Origin: Telmatactis stephensoni
Taxonomy: Eukaryota > Cnidaria > Anthozoa > Actiniaria > Isophelliidae
Length of the DNA stretch: 64,000 nucleotides
Assembly: GCA_029948255.1 (NCBI GenBank)
Contig: JALIZF010001612.1
Location: 124,001 to 188,000, forward strand
Direction of reading: 5' to 3'
The notes below the pieces were generated by a model, which ran no database searches, was not told the DNA's origin, and saw only the letters and a program-made list of their open reading frames with translations. The translations under genes and the position numbers were made by a program. Shown here piece after piece: positions 54,626 through 64,000 of the stretch (position 1 is the stretch's first letter; each line of letters begins with the position of its first letter).

Positions 54626-54990
54626 CAAAGTATTTCATCAGCTATTACGTCAGTAACCCCGAGTGTCAGATTTCTTTTGGTAACATCATACTAACTACAA
54701 TGGATCAATTTTATTTTCTTTAATAAAAAAAATCTTTTTTCTTTAATATCTTTGATTCTTTATTAATTATACAGTATATTGTATCTCTCTTGATATCAAT
54801 CTGTCTCCAATTTATTAGCTTGCGCATTCATTTATCTCTATATTTTGTTTTAGTTTTGCTTGTCGAATGTACATATGATTTTCAGAAAGAGAAATCAAAA
54901 TGCTATAAAAATATCCACGAGTTGGCCAAAGGTGCTTTGATTATGAAATACGAAAACACAAGCAAGGTTTTTGAGGAATATTTTACGTTG
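54626..54990. repeat. Divergent repeat pair V, left copy
   Basis: aaagtatttcatcagctatt at about 54628 and atccacgagttggccaaagg at 54913 recur inverted at about 58935 and 58670. Both copies can be read as IHELAKG-(A/T)-LI followed by YEN-xS or FEN-xS, so the shared segment may once have been an exon. In the left copy an acceptor (atgattttcag) precedes KEKSKCYKNIHELAKGALIM and a stop follows at 54991. Confidence 0.55.
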
Positions 54991-55339
54991 TAACAAACAC
55001 AAAAAGAAGGAAAAACAAAATCTTTTTAATAGGTATACTGTTACAATAGAATTAGCAAATAGAATTTTGATAAAACTTTGCACAGTGAAACCTTTTTAAG
55101 TTTTCCACTAAAAATGTGAAATAAAAAATGGGGTCATCGTATTGGTTTGGGCGAGAGAATTTTTTTGAAATGTGCCCACTTTTCAGTCTCGCTTGCCGAA
55201 AATTTGAACTACATCAACATGTTGCACAAAATCCTACACCTACATAGCTTAGTTGTTGCTAGCTATCTAAAATGAGTTCTTATCTACTCTTTAGACAAAA
55301 GACTACCCATAGACAGTGAAAATTTTGCATGGAATTTCA

Positions 55340-56590
55340 ATTATGATATGAAACTAGATGCACAATGGTGCATTTACTTGTGCCCAGCCCAAGGATTGAG
55401 CCTAGCGTGGAATACAGCTTGGGATATATGTGGTCTTACACAGGGTTTATGTTTTTCCCTATTTGTCTTGAATATGGTATGGGTATCCAAGATTTTGCTG
55501 TCTTAAATAGGGTCAAGCTTTTGTGGGATGGGCAGGACAGCCTTATCAGGCTTAAGACCAAGTCTCCCACCCCACCCCCAGGCCTGGCATCGATCAGTGA
55601 TGTTGATTTGCTTGGTTGTCCTTAAAATTGAAATATTTTCAAAGAACGATAGAATTTAAGTGACTGTGTAATGTGTTCTAGATGAAGGAAAAAGGACTAT
55701 TTTGTTTCTAATAGTATTGTTGTTATGCACACACATTCCAACTGACTTTTTTTCTGTGGGGAGAGAACAGGATAATCCAGAGAAAAGGGGTCATCCTGCA
55801 CCTACCATTAGAATGAGGATTCTGATTTGTTCAAATTTGTTCAAAAATAAGAAATATATGAGAATTATGATGAACAATGCCTTTTGTTTCTACATTTACT
55901 AGTAATCTCTCTCCTTTGTTTTGCTTTACCATTCTTTGTTGTTTGAATAAATCTCAAGCACTATTCTGACCAAAGTGCTGGAGAAAAGCACCAGAAACAA
56001 AGGCAGAGAACAAACCCTTCAGGATTTAAGATTCTCATCAAGTGATTTATTGCACCAATCTTCCTTTTATACATCTTCCTCATGAAAGATACAGGTTATC
56101 ATTCAAGCTCACCTAATAAATGAGATAAACCTTCCTGAAAACCTATTGTGTAAATATTTCTATACAATTTTGAATAGATGCACTCAACAAAAACTTAACA
56201 CAAAAATGTACTATTAATAATATCTCAGAAGTAGAATATCAAAATGAAAGAAAATGCATATAAAGAAATACTTAATAGGTACCACTAAGCTCTTGGTTTG
56301 GGCCCCCCTGTGGTTGACTATTCTTTCGTGAGTACATTTCATAATCAGCAAACTGGCATGCACAAGGAATACAATTCCAGAACTGATAAATAAATGTTTT
56401 TAATACTTCAAATTATCCTCTAAGTACCAAAGAAATTTTTAGTATCAAACAGAAATATCTCGACATTAGAGAGTGGTTACTTATCGTATTAAACCAGTGA
56501 AAGACACTTAGTGTAGCTTTTAGTTACGCTATAGTCACACTTCAGGGTCATTTGTTTGACTCAGTATTACATTTACATTTTAAGCAGTAC
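55340..56590. repeat. Dispersed repeat U, left copy with an 800-bp insert
   Basis: cacaatggtgcatttact, ggaatacagcttgggatata and, after an insert, cctgtggttgactattcttt and caaggaatacaattccagaa match 62200-62600 in inverted orientation. The right copy lacks the stretch from about 55470 to 56280. No gene is supported in it. Confidence 0.65.
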
Positions 56591-56653
56591 ACTTTGCTTC
56601 CCGGGTATATGAAAACTAGTCTATATGTTCGTTTCAAAGAGTAAGCTTATGCC

Positions 56654-56879
56654 AAGTTCAGACGTCGAACTTTTGTCACGTCGAATCTAATTGTTGCATT
56701 TTGTAGATGAGAAGTACGGCCTTCTGAACCAAATGAATTTGACAGATTTGATTAAGTGTTAAATTGAAAAATTCAGCTTGAATCAAATTTGTCAAATTCA
56801 ATTGGTTCAGACACCGTACTTCTCATTTACAAAATTCAACAATTAGATTCGACGCAGCAAAAGTTCGACGTCTGAACTT
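56654..56879. mobile_element. Palindromic MITE
   Basis: aagttcagacgtcgaacttt and tcgaatctaattgttg pair with caacaattagattcga and gttcgacgtctgaactt. Inner pairs (atgagaagtacgg/ccgtacttctcat; aatttgacagatttgat/atcaaatttgtcaaatt) complete a hairpin of 226 bp. Confidence 0.9.
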
Positions 56880-56908
56880 ACATTACTGAATCAAATCAAA
56901 CATTAAGT

Positions 56909-57942
56909 TTAAGGTGTTTACCAGTAGTATTTTGGTGATAGATTTTAACAAAACTTGCAATTTTATTTTTGAAAATTGGTCAACTTAAATTTTTCCGATC
57001 AAAATGATTTTCACACAAGGTACTAAGGAGGGATTGAAGATTTGACTGATGCAAAACTTTTTCCATGATGCGTTGCTATGACAACAATAAACAAAGATCA
57101 TTGAATTCAGTTTTCCTAGAATATCTCCCGTTTTTGATGAGCTCTAGAAAAATGACTATATAGGTGTTAAACTTCACTGTCGTGCACAGTTAACCAGCTC
57201 AAAATCAGAAAGTTTTATCAGAGGAATTTTGAAAAAATCACGAATGATTTTTGAATTTTGTGATTCGAAAATAAAGAACGAGAAAAAATTCTGACTTTCG
57301 CAAAATAACTTTTAATTGATGTCAAAAGTTGCCACAAGGCTTTGTTTATTTGTCCTGTGAGCGGCTTTGATGTAAGTTGTTTCTTTAAAGAGATAGCATT
57401 TTTCTCGTCAAATGTGCATTCAAAAGAAAATACAGCTGACAAGAAAAATTCTATCTCTTCAAAGAAACAACTTACATCAAAGCCGCTCACAGGACAAATA
57501 AACAAACTAAGCCTTTTGGCAACTTTTGATGTCAATTAAAAGTTATTTTGCAAAAGTTAAAATTTTTTCTAATTCTATATTTTAGGGTCACCAAATTTAA
57601 TAGTCTTTCGCGATCTATTCAAAATTCCTCTGATAAAACTTTCTGTTTTTGAGTTGGTTAACTGTGCATGATAGTGAAGTTTAACACCTATATAGTCATT
57701 TTTCTAGAGCTCATCAAAAACGGGAGATATTCCAGGAAAACTGAATTCAATAATGTTTGTTTATCGTTGCCATAGCAAGGCGTCATAGAAAAAAATTGGC
57801 ATTAATCAAATCTTCAATCCCTCCTTAGTACCTTGTGTGAAAATCATTTTGATCGGACAAATTTAAGTTGACCAATTTTCAAAAATAAAACTGGAAGTAT
57901 TGCCAAAATCTATCACAAAAATACTACTAGTAAACACCTTAA
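56909..57942. mobile_element. 1.03-kb foldback with TTAA TSD
   Basis: The element 56913-57938 begins GGTGTTTACCAGTAGTATTT and ends with AATACTACTAGTAAACACC, with TTAA at 56909-56912 and 57939-57942. Arms of about 500 bp differ by scattered substitutions, so it is older than the palindrome at 32186. The frames at 57218-57535 and 57342-57539 are mirror images across the centre near 57430. Confidence 0.93.
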
Positions 57943-58625
57943 ATTCAAGTCGAATAAAGTAGTTTTGTCAACGACGTGAAAATGCCAGTCATCTAAAAAT
58001 TCTAAAAGTCTAAAACAACAGAGGGTATAAATGTATGTCTCAAACCAGCCTAGTCATGTTTTTAGAGAGCGAGATTTGCTGATTCGTCCATTGAAACCAG
58101 TTTACAGTATAGACAAGCTAACACAATAAAGAAGCTTGAATTTACCTTGCGACTCACGAGAAACTGCTATAACACAATGGCTAAATCCGACGGCATTTAT
58201 AGGTCTTTATAGTGAAGTTTAAGTTACTAAACATTCCTGACTCGTGAAAATAACTCTCTGTTTTGCTAAAGAAAGTTTACTGCTTTGATTCAACGATGCA
58301 AGTCATGCCAAGCTGAGTCACGATGGCGAAGTGTGCGTGGCCTCGTTTCTATGCCTATCTAATTTGCATACACATTTGCGACTATGACAAAACATAGATA
58401 GACTGATAGAACCGGTAAACGTAAACTCGCGCCCCCGGCCTACGGCCTGGGCACAAGTAAAAAGGACCAAATCGGCAGAGTGTCATTGAAGGCCAAAAGT
58501 TGCTTAGAACAATGCAATTTTGAGAATATCTAAAAATTTTAGCAAAAGATTTTTAATCTCAGCGAGATATGCGTTAGAAAACATTATTTTAGTTAAAATA
58601 ATAAATAAAAAACATAGATGCCTGT
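57943..58625. other. No recognisable gene
   Basis: Unique sequence with a ggcctacggcc palindrome near 58437 and a cttgtgcccag-type word shared (inverted) with repeat U. Confidence 0.4.
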
Positions 58626-58639
58626 ATTGGTTTGTGAAA

Positions 58640-58960
58640 TATTCTCAAAAATATAGATCAAAGTGCCTTTGGCCAACTCGTGGATAGTTTTTACACTCCC
58701 AGAAATAACATACATGTCAATTGAAAAAAATAAAAGTAAAGAAATGAATACACACCAAAAACACTATATTAATATATTATATATAAAGAAAATAAAATTG
58801 ATCACATGGTAAATATTTCTAAAGTGTCATAGCATTCTGATAAGCCTAATAGCATGACACAAGACAAATAGTATTAATGTTACCCTTAAAAATCTGACAT
58901 TATCAAGATAGGTCACTTCAGGGTCACTTGCGGAATAGCTGATGAAATACTTAACAGTAT
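58640..58960. repeat. Divergent repeat pair V, right copy (inverted)
   Basis: Reverse-complement partner of 54626-54990, with ccactcgtgg-type and gctgatgaaatact blocks retained and the AT-rich middle diverged. Confidence 0.5.
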
Positions 58961-58990
58961 ATTGATTGATATTTTGTTTCAGTGTTGTCT

Positions 58991-59011
58991 AGATATATAT
59001 ATATATATATC
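58991..59011. repeat. (ta)n microsatellite
   Basis: About 10 at/ta dinucleotides. Confidence 0.9.
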
Positions 59012-59293
59012 AATGTAAAGTTCTACGTCAAGTCACAAAAAAATCGACCAAAGATTTCTCTCTACTGAAGAAAAATTACAAATATAATGGCAAAGCCACT
59101 CACAATTTCTTTGATGTTTTTAGCAAAATTGGCATTTTACAAACTTGTTCTAATCAGTTTTGCCAAACTACAACATACTTAAAACGTCATACCAACTATC
59201 TATATTTCTTCTTGCGAACTACGAAGTTCTTGTGGTCATAAAAGTCCTCCTAATGAGTCAAAATAAGTTTTTTTATAAGCGCTTAATAAGTGT

Positions 59294-59295
59294 GA

Positions 59296-59366
<71 letters not shown>

Positions 59367-59392
59367 ATTATTATTATTATTAATTGGCAAAG
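59294..59392. repeat. (tta)n microsatellite
   Basis: About 30 tta units broken once by ttaa. The 218-codon plus frame at 59160-59816 owes its length to it (poly-leucine) and is not called as a gene. Confidence 0.97.
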
Positions 59393-60359
59393 TGTTTCTA
59401 TTAAGTGCCGTAGTAACCTGTGCGAATTCGTATTTAAATCAGAAGATAATGTCTCCCAAAGTACTGTTTCCAAGAAAATAGTATTGATAAACTTTAAAAT
59501 GAAATTGAAATCGCAACTAAGGACGTTTTTGCATGTTTTAAAAGCCTCTCTTCAGCACTCAGTTGTTTCACGTCCGCCATCTTGGATTTTAGTAACATTC
59601 ATGCAAAAGAGTAGGGCCTGGGAACAAGTGCACGTCATAGTGTATGAGACTACGAGCCATCCAGTGACATTGAGTCCCCACAATAACTTGTTTCTATGCT
59701 TCGCATATCAACGAGTTAAAAACGAAGGTTTTTCCGTGAGTGGACTGGGTCGAGTAGACGAATTATCGAAATTTTCCATTATAAAATATCAGAAATGTTC
59801 GAATTTGTACAGTTAAGTGTTTTCAAGCATAATTTGGCATAAATTGATAGCAAAAGTGCTAAAAACCTAAATTTGGACACATGCGCAAAACAGCTGCACA
59901 GTGCAAAACTATAGATTGAATTACCTTAAATTAACTCTAAAATCTTCTCATGTTATGTATCAGGCTTGTATACTCATCTCAACTCAACTTTTATTAGCAC
60001 TTTTATTAGCAACTTTTATTTTATTTAGAAAACAGATTTTACATTTTAAGCATTAACAATTATAAAAAGGAAAAATTATTGTGCAAGGTATAATATTGTA
60101 CAGTGTAAGATACTGTAATTAAGTCAGAGAAAATTCCAAAATTACAAGGGTTGTGACCAGGATGCTATTAGACTATACTGTACCAAGAAACTAAATGAGT
60201 TGTTTGTTCAGAGGACCTCTGAAAGAGGTCTGAAGTAGATTGAGCAAAAATATGACTACCAGTGAGGGTCAGTGAGGATTTGCTAATATCATAATTTAAC
60301 TGAGTTACTCCTGAGTCACTCCTCCAAAGGTTAATTCATTACATTGATGTCATGTGAAG
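59393..60359. other. No recognisable gene
   Basis: The continuation of the frame through the (tta)n repeat to 59816 has no domain. The word ccgccatcttggattt near 59574 resembles repeat-associated or YY1-like sequence seen again at 60660. Confidence 0.4.
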
Positions 60360-61303
60360 ACTAACCAGGGATTCTGGAATTATGCGGGAAAAAATCGAAA
60401 TTATGTGGAATTTTTTTGTAGATTATGCAGGAGAAGATGGAAATTATGCGGAAAATTATGTGGGATGACGTCATCACCCAAATGCTAAAATAAGACGAAT
60501 TTCACTTAGATAAATCTATTTCTTGAATATTTCTACAAATATATGTGTAATCACACGTTATTAATAATTGTTACTGAAAAATAACAATATTAAGGCCAAA
60601 AATGCTCGTTGCAAATGCGTCAACCTCGTTCCCAGGGCCTTCCCTTCTCGCTTTTTGTCAAGATGGCGGCGCTCGACGGGAAGACCCTGGTATTGGCTGG
60701 ATTTGACACGTGATAAACCTCCAAAATTCTTGGAGATTTTAATCACGTGATTACCAAAACAAAATGGCTGTCTCTTGGTTTAGCCAATCACAATGATTGT
60801 AAGAATTTTTCCAACAACCAATCAAATCGAGTGTAAATCCAGCCAACACCAGGGTCTTCCCTTCGAGCGCCACCATCTTGACAAAAAGCGAGAAGGGAAG
60901 GCCCTGGGAACGAGGTTGCAAATGCGTAACACGCTAACTTTCCGCCATCTTGGAAAAGTACCTGTGGAGACATGGGGCTGAGGCACAGGAAGACCAAAAC
61001 TATAATTATAATAAAAATAAAATGGCACCACTTCGATGTTGTTTTTTTTGTGTGATAAAAATTAGCTAAATGGGTGCTTCATAAAACTGTAAAATCACGG
61101 AAAAAGTACTATTCAAGGAAGTGAGAGAGATAAATAATATATATTTTCATTGGTAAATTTTGGTGTGTTTTGGTATATTTTGGTACATATTTTTCTCATA
61201 TTATGCGGGATTATATGATATTTTGAAACAGATGCGTACGGGTGTGGAAAAGGCTGATTATGCGGGTCCGCATCCGTGCATAATTCCAGAATCCCTGACT
61301 AAC
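60360..61303. mobile_element. hAT-like non-autonomous element with 6-bp TSD
   Basis: The element 60366-61297 (932 bp) has exact 20-bp ends CAGGGATTCTGGAATTATGC and GCATAATTCCAGAATCCCTG. The 6-bp direct repeat actaac lies at 60360-60365 and 61298-61303. The CAGGG...CCCTG ends are typical of hAT elements, though hAT TSDs are usually 8 bp. No transposase. It contains the inverted repeat at 60608-60925. Confidence 0.88.
60608..60925. mobile_element. Inverted repeat inside the hAT-like element
   Basis: gcaaatgcgtcaacctcgtt, cccagggccttcccttctcg and gtcaagatggcggcgctcga are repeated inverted at 60829-60925. The repeat accounts for four overlapping 60-70 codon frames. It may be a second MITE nested in the first. 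Confidence 0.8.
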
Positions 61304-61350
61304 TTAATGAAGAATACAAAATGTTTATACAAACTATCAATAAAGCATAC

Positions 61351-61380
61351 CTGAGAAGGTGTCTCTTTTGGCCTATCACT
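61351..61380 (-). CDS. 30-nt micro-exon of the unnamed minus-strand gene (SDRPKETPSQ)
   Basis: On the minus strand the acceptor ttcattctatttgtag and donor CAG|GTATGC enclose exactly ten codons, SDRPKETPSQ, phase 0 at both ends. Its composition is hydrophilic, like the linkers in the other exons. Splicing to the phase-0 acceptor of the 52442-52709 exon keeps the frame. Given its size the call rests on splice-site quality. Confidence 0.5.
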
Positions 61381-61853
61381 CTACAAATAGAATGAAAGAA
61401 ATCCATTTAATATTTAGTTTTAATTAGCAGAGAACAAGGGCAATGAACCATGTGGGTTTAACTCATAAAAACATTAATCAGCATCTACAACTTACAGATA
61501 AATTGAGAGACATTAGGTAGTACCTGTTAGGCTTTGAAAATGGTAATTAAAAGGCACACCACGAAAAAATAATATGTCAGTTGACCTAGCAGTCATAAAC
61601 AGTTGTTTTTGGCCTTTTGAGCCTTGTTAACATAATGTCAGTACCTAAGACATATACCATATGGTATTCTGGTGAGAACCAAAAAAAAAAGATCATTCCG
61701 AATAAAAGACTTTGCATGGTTCTAGTGGATAGCTCCACTTTGTTATCCAATGACTGAACTTTCTCTGTAAGCTATTTATAGAACCAGTGGACACTCAACC
61801 AGATTAACCAATCACAGACTTAAGCTTTGGTTAGTATCTGTCAATGACCTCTC

Positions 61854-61999
61854 TTATCTCTGCACTTTGTCACTTTCTGTCATGTTTGTTTGAAGCCAGT
61901 GAACATTTCCCTCAGAGCTTTTTGTTGGATGATCAGCACTTTCCTTTTCTAAGATCTTGATTTGTTCAATAAGCTCTTCTATCATTTCACAGAGAGTGC
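61854..61999 (-). CDS. Candidate coiled-coil exon upstream of the micro-exon
   Basis: Acceptor acaaacaaattgtag is followed by a 2-nt overhang and LCEMIEELIEQIKILEKESA, then DHPTKSSEGNVHWLQTNMTE and a stop at 61854. Heptad spacing (I-x2-L-I-x2-I-x2-L) suggests a short coiled coil. No good donor exists before the stop, so it is either a terminal exon or an exon with a weak donor (AAT|GTTCAC). It could belong to the 49.4-61.4 kb gene, with which it shares strand. Confidence 0.4.
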
Positions 62000-62162
62000 C
62001 TACAATTTGTTTGTTAATAAGTAAATGTACCTACACATGCATGTACAATGGTACATTTAGTATTTATTGAAAACATTCAAAAGCTAGAAAGTACATCTCC
62101 ACTCTACCAACCAATCAGGACTGCTGGTTAGAAGAGTGATCAGAGAGACAGAGATGAAAACT

Positions 62163-62204
62163 CCAGCTATTAAAACTGTACAATGGTACAGTTTTAATAG
62201 CTGG
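62163..62204. repeat. Perfect 19-bp hairpin
   Basis: ccagctattaaaactgtac and gtacagttttaatagctgg surround the 4-nt loop aatg. No T-run follows. It lies at the start of the right copy of repeat U. Confidence 0.95.
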
Positions 62205-62600
62205 AAAATGTAAATGTAATACTGAGACAAACAAATGACCCTGAAGTGTCATAGACTAAAGCGTGTTTAAAAGTTGAAGTGTCTTTCACGGGTTTTGTAT
62301 GATAACCACTGAAATGTCGAGATATTTGTGTTTGGTACTAAATTCTTTTTGGTACTTAGACTGAATTATTTTGAAGTATTCAAAGCATTATCAGTTCTGG
62401 AATTGTATTCCTTGTGCAGTCAAGAGCATTCATATTCCAAGTTTGGTGATTTTGAAATGTATCACGAAAGAATAGTCAACCACAGGGGGCCCAAACCATC
62501 TAAGTTGCATGTAGCTTATGTAAGACCACAAGTATCCCAAGCTGTATTCCACTCTGGGTTCAATCCTTGGGCAGGGTACGAGTAAATGCACCATTGTGCG
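62205..62600. repeat. Dispersed repeat U, right copy (inverted)
   Basis: Reverse-complement partner of 55340-56590, including gaatagtcaaccacaggggg and gtattccactctgggttcaa. The 85-codon plus frame at 62328 is not supported by the left copy. Confidence 0.7.
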
Positions 62601-63699
62601 TCTAGTTTAAGACCAAGGTCTTACTTTAAATGAATACTAAAATTTAGGTTTTTAGTGTACATTGAAGTTGTACTCGAGTATAGCTATGAAACTTCACAGA
62701 TTTTGAAATTAAAATGAGCTCTGTATCATTAGCTATATGCATTTGAATAGAAAAAAATGCCATTTTTGAGGACCATTTCTGCAATGTTTTGCTGTATCTA
62801 CACATTGATATCGTTGTATCCAGGTCTAATAATATAGAGGGCAAAATTACTTGATTCTGGCTAATCAAGGAGGGCTTTTTTTCTTAATGCGGGGGTCCAT
62901 ATTTCTCGCATGCAATTGGTCGCTGGTTGCCTAGCAACATTCATAGCATGAATGAAAAACGCTCACAAGTTTACCTGAAAGGGTGCTGGTTTTGGACTAC
63001 AAAATTACTTCTTGGGAGTAGTTTTTGAAGATTTCAAAAGCTTTTATGTCCATACAAGACTTCAAAACAATTCTTCACTGTAAATGAGTGGACTTTCGAG
63101 GTATTTGAGATAGTTTTATGAGTGATTTTTTAATTTTGTTGCTGTCGAAGACTGACAGTGGCTCACAGCTTCACGTACAATGCTACCAGTTTAGGACTGC
63201 AAAAATTACTTTTTTTGGAGTGTTTTAGGACACTTGATAAGTTTTTACGTTCATTAAGATTTCGAAGCAATTGTTTATATGAATGAGCTGATTTTTAAAG
63301 TTATTCAGTAAACTAATGTTAGGCATTAAATTTTGATTTTTTGCTGTGCAGCTCATGGAGAATGAAGACTTATTCCAGCTGAGACTGCAAAAAATATATA
63401 TACAAAGACTGTAAGCAGTTCACTTATTATACAGAAATAAAGTAAGTTTTGAAACTTTTGTGTCTTTTTTATTGTTTTCTTGTGCTTGAATTCGTTTCCG
63501 TGCTTTGTATGTTGTCGCCCTACCTTGATTCGTTTGCTTTCATATGCGTTCAACTGATTAGAAACCAGAAAAGAAAAATTTTGCCCCTATATTATTAACA
63601 AGTAATCAAATGGTTCCTCGTAAAATTAAGGATTAATTCACGAGTGTTTTCAAAGTTTTCCGTAATTGCCCGAGTCACGAAGGCCCCATTTGATTACCT
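62601..63699. other. No recognisable gene
   Basis: AT-rich unique sequence with a loose tandem of about 190 bp (gctggttttggactacaaaa near 62986; accagtttaggactgcaaaa near 63185; both followed by tttgaagatttcaaaa-like and gatttcgaagcaattgtt-like words). Confidence 0.45.
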
Positions 63700-63846
63700 A
63701 TTCCTGGGTTGCATCCATACCTTTGGGAATCAAAAGACAATGAAGCGTTAGCCATGTTGGATGAACATACAATAAACGCTAATGAGAAATATTTTGTAAA
63801 AGTTCATCCAACATGGCTACCATGACGTCACATGCAACCCAAGAAT
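63700..63846. mobile_element. Imperfect palindromic MITE
   Basis: attcctgggttgcat and its complement atgcaacccaagaat bound the segment. Inside, agccatgttggatgaac and gttcatccaacatggct form perfect 17-bp arms. Target duplication is not clear. Confidence 0.75.
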
Positions 63847-64000
63847 ACAAATTTCACGCTAGCTGGATGAAAATTTTATCGTAAAATCGAATATCGTTAG
63901 ATCGAGCATACATTTTATATGGGCGCACGGAGATATGGAATTTAACTTTGAGTGTTCAATTTGATATCTTACGAGTGAGTGCAGCAAACGAGTGAGATAT

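Noticed and set aside
56909..57942. Gene in 57218-57535 with an SKPLTGQINK motif
   Set aside because: The same sequence appears on both strands because the element is a foldback.
59160..59816. 218-codon gene with a poly-leucine tract
   Set aside because: Length comes from a (tta)n microsatellite; the downstream part has no motif or homology visible.
60561..61031. Four 60-70 codon frames with R-L-S-R-W-R-R-S motifs
   Set aside because: All derive from the inverted repeat at 60608-60925.

Overview
The window is eukaryotic and almost certainly from an animal. It is AT-rich, genes are split by GT-AG introns, and there are several different non-LTR retrotransposon fragments, many short inverted-repeat DNA elements with target-site duplications (TSDs), and several microsatellite and minisatellite arrays. 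The transposase family and the LINE types resemble those I know from cnidarian genomes, so an anthozoan such as a coral or sea anemone is my best guess. No marker gene proves this.

Layout. 1-1676 is a 10-bp-unit minisatellite. 2.0-7.1 kb holds two inverted copies of a 1.3-kb DNA element with 5-bp TSDs; the second copy sits in the 3' region of a LINE. Two snap-back MITEs and one host-like exon lie between them. 8.5-10.4 kb is a repeat carrying a small degenerate gene. 11.2-13.9 kb is a tandem segmental duplication of an exon, and one copy is split by a 1.43-kb foldback element. 14.9-17.8 kb is a decayed gene split by a CR1-group LINE. 18-24 kb is a mosaic of dispersed repeats and hairpins. 26.9-30.6 kb is an 8-bp tandem array interrupted by an element that itself received a truncated LINE.

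30.8-45.3 kb is the most striking region. One LINE is split twice at TTAA sites, by a 1.74-kb near-perfect palindrome and by a 10.17-kb DNA transposon with about 1-kb inverted termini and a multi-exon transposase gene. Removing both insertions plus one TTAA each restores the LINE reading frame. 45.8-48.1 kb contains MITEs with TA target sites, one with an empty site elsewhere in the window and one nested in another.

49.4-61.4 kb holds the best non-transposon gene: a minus-strand multi-exon gene with phase-compatible exons at 61.4, 52.4-52.7 and 49.4-50.1 kb. It is a paralog of the broken gene at 14.9-17.8 kb. The shared domain has a layout that may be a degenerate PD-(D/E)XK-type nuclease fold; this is inference. 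The rest of 50-64 kb is intronic or intergenic sequence with further inverted-repeat elements, including a third TTAA foldback and a hAT-like element with a 6-bp TSD.

Overall this is an accessory, transposon-dominated segment. Its value lies in nested insertions whose order can be read from TSDs and empty sites, a possibly complete but damaged TTAA-type transposon, and an unnamed two-copy gene family.
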